DNA from: Lewinellaceae bacterium | GTDB lineage: Bacteria > Bacteroidota > Bacteroidia > Chitinophagales > Saprospiraceae | Length of the DNA stretch: 64,000 nt | Reading direction: 5' to 3' | Assembly (NCBI GenBank): GCA_020636105.1 | Contig: JACJYL010000002.1 | Location: 372,001-436,000, forward strand | Part shown: positions 56,565 to 64,000 of the stretch, piece by piece | Layout of the letters: each line of letters opens with the position of its first letter | Numbering within the stretch: position 1 is the first letter of the stretch | The notes under the pieces: model-generated | Seen by the model: only the letters and a program-made list of their open reading frames with translations | Told to the model about the DNA's origin: nothing | The model's database searches: none | Made by a program: the position numbers and the translations under genes

Positions 56565-58232
56565 CTATTCTTCCCCTCTGGAAGCCGCCAAAGGATCAGG
56601 CAGGCGGAGCACACGGAGCGCCTCTTTAATCATCATATCCCGTTCAAACAAAATACTGTAAAACCCTTCTTCTTTAAACAACTGCCGTGCTATCTGAGCC
56701 TTAAGTCTGTTTTTGATATCCTCTTTACAATGAGCGAGGGACGTATCGTCAATCGGGGTACCATCTTCTTTTACAAAAGATACATAATTGTTGAACAAGG
56801 CATCACTTATCTGGAAATCTTTTTTGAAAGTTTTTAAGGTATATTCAGAAAGATCAATTCCCGGGTTTTCCATATAACGATACACAAACCGATTGAGCTC
56901 CTGCCGCAAAGCAGCATAAGTATCTGAATAAAGAGAAGTATCCAATGGCACATAAACATCCGGAATAATCCCGCCGCCGCCATAAACCACGTGTCCGTTG
57001 CTCGTGTGATATTGGGTGGAATCAGACACTATGATGTGGGATACGTCCGACAATTCCCCTGATTCCATCCGATCGATAAAATCATGGGCATAACCTTCCT
57101 TATCATCATAGGGCTTCTGGATAGATCGTCCGGAGGGGGTATAATACCTGGCCACGGTCAACCGGAGGGCAGAACCGTCTGATAATTCATATTGTTCCTG
57201 CACCAGTCCCTTGCCAAAAGAACGCCGCCCCACAATGATGCCACGATCCCGATCCTGAATGGCCCCCGCAACAATTTCACTGGCCGAAGCAGACCCTTCA
57301 TCGATCAATACGACAATATTGTTGATGTCATAAAACGGCATGCCCGAGGTATTGTATTCATTTTTGCCTGTCTTGCGACCTTCTGTAAAGACGAGCAGCG
57401 CCTGTTTATCCTTGAACAACTGGCTCAATATCCTGGTGGCCTGCTGGAGATAACCTCCCGGATTGCCCCTAAGGTCGATCACCAGGTCTTTCATTTTATG
57501 CTCTTCGATCAGCGGTTCCATAGCTTTCATGAATTCCTCATACGTTTTGGCGCTGAACCTGCTGAGCCTGATGTAACCGGTTTTGTCATCCAGCATCATG
57601 GCCACATCCACACTGTTCATCGGAATAGCATCCCTGGTAATGGTAAAATTCATGATATCTTTCTGGTGACCTCTCAATACGCCTACTTTAACCTGGGTAC
57701 CTTTTTCTCCACGCAGCATCCCCGTGATTTGCCTCACATTTTTGTCCTTACCAGCCACGATTGAATCTTCTATCGTTACAATCTTGTCTCCCGCCAGAAT
57801 TCCTGCGGTTTCTGAAGGTCCACCAGCCAGCGGTGAAACCACCAGCAAAGTATCATCCAAAATAAAAAACTCAACCCCGATACCGTCGAAATCTCCATCC
57901 AGTTGATCGTTGACTTCCTGCAATTCTTTGGCAGGAATATAACTAGAATGGGGATCGAGCTGGTCAATAATGCTTTGAATGGCGATGTCTGTCAATTTGT
58001 CTTTATCCACCTCATCCACATAACGGGCTTCAATGTACCGGATCAATTCTTCAACACGACCGGAACTCCCGCCAAGCGATTGTCCGGCCTCATCATTATT
58101 CAACACCATAACCGGACTGGGGCGCTGTAATCTCAATCCAATCAGCAATCCTCCCACCAAAGCTGCTGCCAATAATAGTGGCATCCATATTTTGAGTCCC
58201 CGGTTGTTGTCGTTTCCTGATAACTTTTCCAT
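56565..58232 (-). CDS. S41 family C-terminal processing peptidase
   Basis: The 555-residue protein has an N-terminal membrane anchor or uncleaved signal (about 15-34) and a helical N-domain ending in QLDPHSSYI. A PDZ domain follows (about 100-200), and then the tail-specific protease core with the Ser/Lys dyad S316 (EGSASASEIVAG) and K341 (RRSFGKGLVQEQ), 25 residues apart as in CtpA/CtpB/Prc. The PDZ selects substrates by their C-termini. It is expected to act in the periplasm, trimming or degrading envelope proteins. It follows the cytochrome gene in strand order but with a 170-base gap. Confidence 0.93.
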   Translation of the reverse strand: MEKLSGNDNNRGLKIWMPLLLAAALVGGLLIGLRLQRPSPVMVLNNDEAGQSLGGSSGRVEELIRYIEARYVDEVDKDKLTDIAIQSIIDQLDPHSSYIPAKELQEVNDQLDGDFDGIGVEFFILDDTLLVVSPLAGGPSETAGILAGDKIVTIEDSIVAGKDKNVRQITGMLRGEKGTQVKVGVLRGHQKDIMNFTITRDAIPMNSVDVAMMLDDKTGYIRLSRFSAKTYEEFMKAMEPLIEEHKMKDLVIDLRGNPGGYLQQATRILSQLFKDKQALLVFTEGRKTGKNEYNTSGMPFYDINNIVVLIDEGSASASEIVAGAIQDRDRGIIVGRRSFGKGLVQEQYELSDGSALRLTVARYYTPSGRSIQKPYDDKEGYAHDFIDRMESGELSDVSHIIVSDSTQYHTSNGHVVYGGGGIIPDVYVPLDTSLYSDTYAALRQELNRFVYRYMENPGIDLSEYTLKTFKKDFQISDALFNNYVSFVKEDGTPIDDTSLAHCKEDIKNRLKAQIARQLFKEEGFYSILFERDMMIKEALRVLRLPDPLAASRGEE

Positions 58233-58473
58233 CTGTATTTTTTATTAATAAGCGCGGAAAGATACAAACTTCCTTTTATTAAATCCCAATGTAACAACTC
58301 ATTAACGATTTCAAACAAATTTAGATTGACCAAACCTGCCTTAAATTTTAAAAGCTTGGAATAATTGATTTAAAAACTTACAGCCCCCTTTTAAAATCAA
58401 TTAACAAAAGAAGAAAAACATCAAAAAAAATAATGTTTGCTGTCAAAATATTAAAAAAAAGAAAACAAAAAAC

Positions 58474-58481
58474 TACTTTTG
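58474..58481 (+). promoter_or_regulatory. Candidate -7 promoter box TACTTTTG for the Lrp gene
   Basis: This perfect TAnnTTTG match lies 49 bases upstream of the Lrp/AsnC start in a very AT-rich stretch. No obvious -33 element was seen. Confidence 0.5.
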
Positions 58482-58530
58482 ATTAATTTTTTTTAAAATC
58501 CCTCTCAAACCTCAAACTTCAGCAACTGTT

Positions 58531-59007
58531 ATGCAAAAAGAAAAAATTCTGGACGATCTGGATAAAAAAATTTTGTCTATCCTCATGGAAAACGCCAAAA
58601 AAGCCTATAGCGAAATCGGCCAACAGCTTTTCGTATCGGGGGGCACCATTCATGTCAGGATGAAGAAAATGGAGGAATTAGGGCTGGTGAAAGGGTACAA
58701 CCTCGTGATCGATCACAATAAACTGGGATATGATATTGTAGCTTTTCTTGGTATTTATCTGGATAAAAGTTCTCTTTTTGACCAGGTTTCCAATGAATTG
58801 AAAAAAATACCCGAAGTGGTGGGCGCTCATTACACTACCGGGCAATATGGTATTTTCGCCAAGATCATTTGCCGCGACACCAATCACCTCAAGGATCTTT
58901 TGCATGACAAAATTCAAAAAATAAACGGCATTCAACGTACGGAAACCTTTATTTCACTGGAAGAATCCATCGACAGGCCCATTCAACTGATCGAAGAGGA
59001 TGAGTAA
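58531..59007 (+). CDS. Lrp/AsnC-family transcriptional regulator
   Basis: The 158-residue protein has an N-terminal AsnC-type helix-turn-helix (about 5-60, LDKKILSILMENAKKAYSEI and GTIHVRMKKMEELGLVKGY) and a C-terminal RAM (ligand-binding) domain (about 68-145). This is the full length of the feast/famine regulator family. It probably senses an amino acid and controls transport or metabolism; the ligand cannot be read. It may be co-transcribed with the DUF4442 gene 63 bases downstream. Confidence 0.93.
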   Translation: MQKEKILDDLDKKILSILMENAKKAYSEIGQQLFVSGGTIHVRMKKMEELGLVKGYNLVIDHNKLGYDIVAFLGIYLDKSSLFDQVSNELKKIPEVVGAHYTTGQYGIFAKIICRDTNHLKDLLHDKIQKINGIQRTETFISLEESIDRPIQLIEEDE

Positions 59008-59070
59008 CCCCGGTTCTCCTTAAAAGTCTTTAAAAAAATTCACCCCTTCTCAAAAAAGCATCGACCCGTT

Positions 59071-59577
59071 ATGGCAAAAAATCCTTACGATCCGGATAAT
59101 CCGAAAACCAAAAAGCAACTAAAAGAGCTTAGAACCCCATGGAAATTATGGCTCTATTTCTTCAAACACCTGCCTTCTGTCCTGTTCTTTGGGGTCAGGT
59201 TAAAATCACTGACCCCCTATAAAACAGAGGTCACTGTTCCATTTAAATGGCGAACCCAGAATCCCTTCCGCTCCATTTATGCCGGTGCACAATTTGCAGC
59301 AGCCGAGTTGTCCGCCGGACTTATGGCCGGACACATCATTTATGGAAGAGGCCCAATGGCCATGCTTATCACTAAGGTGGAAATAGAATACATTAAAAAA
59401 GCAACCGGGCTGACGACCTTTACCTGTGAGGAAGGTCAGAAAATATTAGATGCCGTCCAAAGGACTATTGACAGCAATGCACCACAGGAGGTAACCGTTT
59501 TGACCACCGGAACACAACTCGACGGGCAGGTCGTTTCCCGAATGAAATTCACCTGGTCGTTTAAGGTGAGAGCCTAA
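59071..59577 (+). CDS. DUF4442 hotdog-fold protein (thioesterase-like)
   Basis: The 168-residue protein matches the DUF4442 pattern: an N-terminal helix (TPWKLWLYFFKHLPSVLFFG), a hotdog fold with RTQNPFRSIYAGAQFAAAEL, and a central helix with the AAAELSAG stretch. The family is related to PaaI-type thioesterases and may hydrolyse acyl-CoA, but activity is unproven. It lies just after the Lrp regulator. Confidence 0.85.
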   Translation: MAKNPYDPDNPKTKKQLKELRTPWKLWLYFFKHLPSVLFFGVRLKSLTPYKTEVTVPFKWRTQNPFRSIYAGAQFAAAELSAGLMAGHIIYGRGPMAMLITKVEIEYIKKATGLTTFTCEEGQKILDAVQRTIDSNAPQEVTVLTTGTQLDGQVVSRMKFTWSFKVRA

Positions 59578-59667
59578 AATCCCAGCGCAAATTAGTCCTT
59601 ATTCCCTGAAAATTAATAAAACCAGGCCTGTTTACCGGAAAAGTAATGGTGATTCCCGGCAGTTATT

Positions 59668-60339
59668 TTAAGCCCCGTGATTCACATATTTTTCGTGTAA
59701 AGTCTCAATATCCGTATGCTTATCCCGCTGATGGATATGCTGGTGAAAAAAAGTCAGTTTGTTAAAAATAGCCAGTGCTTCCATCAATTCGTGTTTCTTT
59801 AGATCCCCGATAATGATCTCGGAAACCTTATGCATATCATTAAAAGCCATAAAAACCTCCCGTTGCCCCTTAACCGTTAGGGATACCCGCTTGGCACGCC
59901 GATCGTGCTCATCGGGATATTCATAGATCAGCCCGTTTTTTACAAGTCGTTTAATGATTTCACTGCCGCTGGACATTTCGAGCAAATGCTCGTTAATGAG
60001 TTCATTTTTTAGTAAACTGTGATCCCTGAGTAAGGTGGCCAAAAAGCCAAATTCGTCAATGGTTTTAAAGGCCGTTTGGGTAAAAGCCTTTTTTAGGTAA
60101 TGTTTGGCAAATCGGTACAAACCGGTGAGTAAGGTCGAAAATTCAACTTCAGGATAAGTTTTGAAGTTTCTGAAATCCTGCTGATCGAATGTTTTTTCCG
60201 GCTCCCTTGGTGCTTCGGGCTCCATCACTTTGCCCCTCAAAAAAATCGAAAACGCCTTTATCCCGCCTTGCTTCCCCTCCTTTTCATATTCCTCCACATA
60301 ATCCAGAAGCTCTTTGATCAATTTGGTTTGTTCCGACAT
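59668..60339 (-). CDS. MarR-family transcriptional regulator
   Basis: The 223-residue protein has a winged helix-turn-helix of the MarR type (about 115-180, with SSGSEIIKRLVKNGLIYEY and the wing DEHDRRAKRVSLT). Its N-terminal extension of about 90 residues is longer than usual for the family, and a C-terminal dimerisation helix follows. It is divergent from the TonB-dependent receptor with facing promoter boxes only 24 bases apart, so binding there could control both genes. Confidence 0.9.
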   Translation of the reverse strand: MSEQTKLIKELLDYVEEYEKEGKQGGIKAFSIFLRGKVMEPEAPREPEKTFDQQDFRNFKTYPEVEFSTLLTGLYRFAKHYLKKAFTQTAFKTIDEFGFLATLLRDHSLLKNELINEHLLEMSSGSEIIKRLVKNGLIYEYPDEHDRRAKRVSLTVKGQREVFMAFNDMHKVSEIIIGDLKKHELMEALAIFNKLTFFHQHIHQRDKHTDIETLHEKYVNHGA

Positions 60340-60366
60340 CGTTATATTTTTTTTGAAAATTTAATA

Positions 60367-60374
60367 CAAAAATA
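60367..60374 (-). promoter_or_regulatory. Candidate -7 promoter box TATTTTTG for the MarR gene
   Basis: The minus strand reads TATTTTTG, a perfect TAnnTTTG match, 27 bases upstream of the MarR ATG. It sits within 24 bases of the opposing box for the receptor gene. Confidence 0.5.
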
Positions 60375-60397
60375 TAGTATTTATTACAAAAACGCAT

Positions 60398-60405
60398 TAC
60401 TTTTG
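60398..60405 (+). promoter_or_regulatory. Candidate -7 promoter box TACTTTTG for the TonB-dependent receptor
   Basis: This perfect TAnnTTTG match lies 55 bases upstream of the preferred receptor ATG. The two divergent promoters share a short AT-rich segment where a regulator could occlude both. Confidence 0.55.
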
Positions 60406-60460
60406 TCTAACAATTTAAATAAAAAGTTAAACAATGTTAATAATAAATATAATGAGCATC

Positions 60461-62839
60461 ATGAAAAGATCATTCATTTTAACTTTTTCGGTCTTATTTT
60501 TTTCAACGATGGCTTTTTCCCAAAATGGAAGAGTCTCCGGAAAAATCACGGACTCGAACAACAATGAGCCCATTGCTTTTGCCAATATCCTGGTAGAAGG
60601 CACCGATTTAGGAACGACTACTGATCTCGACGGAAACTTTTCCCTCACCGAACTTGATCCTGGATTTATCAACCTAAAAGTCACCTACATCGGTTATAAT
60701 ACAAAAATCAGCCAGGATATTATGGTGAGTAATAATAACTCCCCTTTTATTGAGATCAAACTGGAACCTGCCCAGGAAGTCCTCGATGAGGTGGTGGTCA
60801 CTGTCGACCGGTTTCAAAAACGGGATGAAGCGCCCATTGCCATGCAAAGTATAGGTATCAAGGAAATTGAAAGCAATCCCGGCAGTAACCGGGACATTTC
60901 GAGGGTGATACAATCTTTCCCGGGAGTGGGATCTACCCCTGCTTTCCGAAATGACGTACTCATCAGGGGCGGCGGCCCGAGTGAAAACCGTTTTTTCCTC
61001 GATGGCATTGAAATCCCGGTATTGAACCATTTTTCCACGCAGGGCGCTTCAGGTGGCCCTGTCGGCATTATCAATGCCGATTTTATTCAATCCGTCGATT
61101 TTTATTCCGGTTCTTTCCCTGCCGCCAAATACAATGCCCTGAGCGGGGTTTTCGATTTCACCCAAAAAGAAGGAAGCAAGGACAAAACAAATATTCAGGC
61201 TACCCTGGGAGCCAGCGAAGCCGCTTTCACACTAGATGGCCCGGTAGGAGATAAAACCAGTTATATTTTTTCTGTGAGGAAGTCATACCTGCAATTCCTT
61301 TTTGCGGCACTGGAACTTCCGTTTCTCCCTACCTTCAATGATTACCAGCTAAAAGTAAAAACCAATTTTGACCAGAAAAACCAGTTGACCATCATCAGTT
61401 TAGGTTCACTGGATCACCTTGAACTCAATAAAAATATCGAGAACCCGGATGTGTCACAAGAATTCATTTTGACACAAATCCCGATCAATAACCAGTGGAG
61501 TTATACCATTGGAGCAAACTACAAACACTTTTTTAACAATGGATTTCACAGCTTTGTCGTGAGCCGGAATATGCTTAACAATGAATTTTATAAATACCCT
61601 GATAATGACGAAAGTCGCGACAGGAGCTTTGACTACAATTCCCAGGAAATTGAGAACAAACTGAGGTATGAATTGACCGTTAAGCATAATGATATTAGAT
61701 ACAACATCGGGGCCAATCTTGAAAAGGCCAAATACTTCAATACAACCGCCCAGCAATTGATCGTAAACGACTCACTTACCCGTTTCGATTACAATTCATC
61801 TTTTGAAATGATTAAATACGGTATTTCCGGCCAGGCATCCAAACGATTCTTTGACAGCCGATTCCTGGTTTCACTGGGTGTCAGGATGGATGCCAACAAT
61901 TACAATGACAACATGGCCAACTTGCTGAACCAGTTTTCACCCCGGTTGGCACTCTCCTATTCCCTGACCGAAAAAACTACGATCAATGCGGGAGTAGGCA
62001 GATATTTTCAGCAACCGGCTTACACCACACTTGGCATTCGAAACAATGAAGACCAGCTAGACAACCAGGCAACGGCAAAATACATTGGCGCCAATCATTA
62101 CAACCTTGGCATGGAATACCGTTTTTCCAAGGCTGCCTTTATTTCTGTTGAGGGCTTTTATAAGGATTATTTTCAATACCCGATTGATTTGATCAGCGGA
62201 GCCAGCCTGGCCAACCAGGGAGCGGACTACAGCAGCATTGCCGGAGCTACGCCCGCCATTTTCAACGGAACAGGAAAGGCGGTGGGTTTTGAAATATTAA
62301 ACCGGGTCAACCTCAAAACTTTCTCTTTAATCGCTTCCTACACCTACTTCATAAGCCAGTTTACGGATATTAACGACAACCTGATCGCCTCCTCCTGGGA
62401 TAGTAGGCATTTACTTACCCTTACCGGCACGAAAGACTTAAAAAAGAACTGGAGACTTGGCTTCAAGTGGCGTTTTGTGGGAGGGCTACCTTTTACCCCT
62501 TACGATCTGGAAACTTCGGCAAACATTCAGGCATGGAATGCAAGAGGACAAGCCTACCCTGATTTTAAACGGTTGAATTCAGAAAGAATTGATCCTTTTC
62601 ACCAGCTTGATCTCAGGGTGGACAAAAATTTCTTCTTCAAAAAATGGTCATTCATGCTGTATTTTGACCTGCAAAATGTTTACAATTTTAAAAGTACCGG
62701 TCAGGATTACATCATCAGGGAGAAAAACCCGGATGGCACTTATCTGACCACTAATAATGGTACTCAATATGTTTTAAAAGCCGTACCCAACAAATCCGGA
62801 ACCATTTTACCTACTTTGGGACTGATGTTTAAGTTTTAA
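60461..62839 (+). CDS. TonB-dependent receptor with carboxypeptidase-regulatory-like domain
   Basis: The start is set at the ATG at 60461 (MKRSFILTFSVLFFSTMAFSQ), which opens the signal peptide; two ATGs lie slightly upstream in frame. The 792-residue protein has an N-terminal carboxypeptidase-D regulatory-like beta-sandwich (about 22-105, GRVSGKITDSNNNEPIAFAN), a TonB plug (about 120-225, ending near GGGPSENRFFLDGIEI) and a 22-strand barrel up to the terminal aromatic LMFKF. There is no partner SusD gene, so it is more likely a siderophore, vitamin or small-ligand importer than a polysaccharide utilisation SusC. The divergent MarR gene is a candidate regulator. Confidence 0.93.
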   Translation: MKRSFILTFSVLFFSTMAFSQNGRVSGKITDSNNNEPIAFANILVEGTDLGTTTDLDGNFSLTELDPGFINLKVTYIGYNTKISQDIMVSNNNSPFIEIKLEPAQEVLDEVVVTVDRFQKRDEAPIAMQSIGIKEIESNPGSNRDISRVIQSFPGVGSTPAFRNDVLIRGGGPSENRFFLDGIEIPVLNHFSTQGASGGPVGIINADFIQSVDFYSGSFPAAKYNALSGVFDFTQKEGSKDKTNIQATLGASEAAFTLDGPVGDKTSYIFSVRKSYLQFLFAALELPFLPTFNDYQLKVKTNFDQKNQLTIISLGSLDHLELNKNIENPDVSQEFILTQIPINNQWSYTIGANYKHFFNNGFHSFVVSRNMLNNEFYKYPDNDESRDRSFDYNSQEIENKLRYELTVKHNDIRYNIGANLEKAKYFNTTAQQLIVNDSLTRFDYNSSFEMIKYGISGQASKRFFDSRFLVSLGVRMDANNYNDNMANLLNQFSPRLALSYSLTEKTTINAGVGRYFQQPAYTTLGIRNNEDQLDNQATAKYIGANHYNLGMEYRFSKAAFISVEGFYKDYFQYPIDLISGASLANQGADYSSIAGATPAIFNGTGKAVGFEILNRVNLKTFSLIASYTYFISQFTDINDNLIASSWDSRHLLTLTGTKDLKKNWRLGFKWRFVGGLPFTPYDLETSANIQAWNARGQAYPDFKRLNSERIDPFHQLDLRVDKNFFFKKWSFMLYFDLQNVYNFKSTGQDYIIREKNPDGTYLTTNNGTQYVLKAVPNKSGTILPTLGLMFKF

Positions 62840-62843
62840 CCTA

Positions 62844-63983
62844 TTACGCGTTTTTTAATGCCGTGGCTGCTTTTTCCAGCAGCCACTCCCGATCGGCAAG
62901 CAAGGTGGTGTTTTTGATCTTCTCTTCGATCTGCTGGACCTTGCCGCGAATGATGAGAAAAAGGAGATCACAGAAATTGAGGCATGTTTTCCTGATGGAT
63001 TCCGATATTTTTTTGTTTCGCTTAAGAAACATTACAAAGGAACTCATCAGGGAAAGCAATGCCTCTTTTTCGTTGAGCTCGTAATAGATCTTTGAAAGCA
63101 TGATCCTCGACCCCAGATGATAACTCAGGTCGGAGAATTCTACTTTGAACAATAAGGACAGGGCTTTGTCAAAATCCTTTTTATAGCAATACAACTCGGC
63201 CAGGTTGTATTGCATGGCATTTTCCTGAAATTCAGGTACCAAATGATACTTATGTTCCTCAATGAAATGCTCGATCCATTCGTATCGCTCCAGCCGGAGT
63301 GCCAGTTTGACCACATTCCCAAAGGTCCAGGGCGACAAAAAACCGTTTTCCATCAGGATCTTTTCCCGGATGCCTTTCACATAAAAATGAAGAGCCGTTT
63401 CAATGTACTGATCTTCTCCCTTCCTCATTTTACGGGCACAGTAATTGATGGCATATAAAAGTAATTCCTTGGAATCATCCTTCGAAATGCCAGAAATTTC
63501 TGCATCCAGCAATTCTTTCAGTTTTTCAAAATAGGCTGGTTCCCCTTCATTTTCCAGGGAAAGAAACACCATGGCATACATTTTTATTATTTTTTCCCCC
63601 CAATAATGATTCGCTATCAGCCAATCCATCCAGTTTTCAGGAAGATCCAGTTGGTACGCACCTTTCAGCAGTGACTGCCTGTCCAGCATTCCGCAGGCAT
63701 ACTTTAATTTTTTGAGGACAAAATAACGATTCAGGAAATCCGATCCGTGCTGAATATTATCATCAAACTGACGCAGTTGCTGCCGGGAAAAATGTTTTTG
63801 CTCCAGGTCGGCTATTTTCATTTTTTCATAAAAATGTTCGAGCCCAATTTCAAGATCATTATCAAGATCAACTGATATCCTGTTTCTCGTTTGAACGTAA
63901 TGTTTTTCGAGATTTCTTTCTATGAACTCATCCAAAAGCAAGAGATCAGCTTCATGGGCCTCCTCCTCAATTTTCCGAACCAT
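62844..63983 (-). CDS. Hypothetical helical-repeat protein, possibly partial at its 5' end
   Basis: The frame has an ATG at 63983 but stays open to the window edge, so the true start may lie outside. The visible 379 residues are almost all alpha-helical, rich in Leu, Glu, Lys and Tyr, with TPR-like segments (YNLAELYCYKKDFDKALSLL; LSKIYYELNEKEALLSLM). There is no signal peptide or transmembrane helix. The sequence layout matches cytoplasmic helical-repeat proteins of unknown function that are common in Saprospiria. It converges with the receptor gene, with four bases between the stops. Confidence 0.65.
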   Translation of the reverse strand: MVRKIEEEAHEADLLLLDEFIERNLEKHYVQTRNRISVDLDNDLEIGLEHFYEKMKIADLEQKHFSRQQLRQFDDNIQHGSDFLNRYFVLKKLKYACGMLDRQSLLKGAYQLDLPENWMDWLIANHYWGEKIIKMYAMVFLSLENEGEPAYFEKLKELLDAEISGISKDDSKELLLYAINYCARKMRKGEDQYIETALHFYVKGIREKILMENGFLSPWTFGNVVKLALRLERYEWIEHFIEEHKYHLVPEFQENAMQYNLAELYCYKKDFDKALSLLFKVEFSDLSYHLGSRIMLSKIYYELNEKEALLSLMSSFVMFLKRNKKISESIRKTCLNFCDLLFLIIRGKVQQIEEKIKNTTLLADREWLLEKAATALKNA

Positions 63984-64000
63984 TAAAAACTTATACCCAA

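Overview
The window looks like a chromosomal segment of a Bacteroidota bacterium, most plausibly of the Saprospiria (Lewinella/Haliscomenobacter-like). The main reasons are C-terminal type IX secretion (T9SS) sorting domains of type A and type B, a choice-of-anchor L protein, very large modular secreted proteins, a TonB-dependent receptor with a carboxypeptidase-regulatory-like N-terminus, genes without Shine-Dalgarno sequences, and several TAnnTTTG boxes upstream of genes (the Bacteroidota -7 element). No tRNA, rRNA or CRISPR array was seen. Family names rest on motif recognition; no database search was possible.

Layout. (1) 1-16947, minus: one open frame of at least 5,649 codons, truncated by the window edge. 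It encodes a secreted right-handed beta-helix protein of about 13 modules followed by HYR-type domains, and it contains a 1,824-bp in-frame near-identical duplication. (2) 17410-19970, minus: a LytTR regulator whose receiver lacks the phospho-acceptor Asp, and a geranylgeranyl-reductase-type flavoprotein. (3) 20082-21464: an IS3-type insertion sequence with a -1 frameshift site, abutting a heptamer tandem repeat. (4) 21607-24088, plus: ECF sigma factor, membrane anti-sigma candidate and secreted repeat protein in one operon. (5) 24426-28726: T9SS-exported animal-type heme peroxidase, Crp/Fnr regulator and MFS exporter. (6) 28846-32459: a mosaic of three repeats carrying RAYT (REP-associated tyrosine transposase) 3' ends, REP-like units, a decayed IS4-type element and orphan gene fragments, including a possible toxin/immunity pair. 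(7) 32635-35205: GH5-like secreted glycosidase. (8) 35252-41937: a two-protease operon (secreted TPR-CHAT caspase-like protein and membrane-anchored subtilase), divergent from a second ECF sigma/anti-sigma pair. (9) 42145-51295: small protein, aldo/keto reductase, type B T9SS adhesin and a 12-repeat secreted protein. (10) 51446-63983: DUF6427-like membrane protein, DsbD with a doubled N-terminal domain, lipoprotein cytochrome c, S41 protease, Lrp regulator, DUF4442 protein, divergent MarR regulator and TonB-dependent receptor, and a partial helical protein.

How the parts work together. The envelope and cell surface dominate: giant adhesin-like proteins, T9SS cargo, a periplasmic disulfide reductase, periplasmic proteases and two ECF sigma systems. 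The most interesting candidate system is the divergent module formed by the sigma/TPR-anti-sigma pair and the subtilase/TPR-CHAT pair. Its parts resemble a proteolytic signalling cascade, but no CRISPR component is present. The repeat-delimited mosaic at 28.8-32.5 kb is the second.
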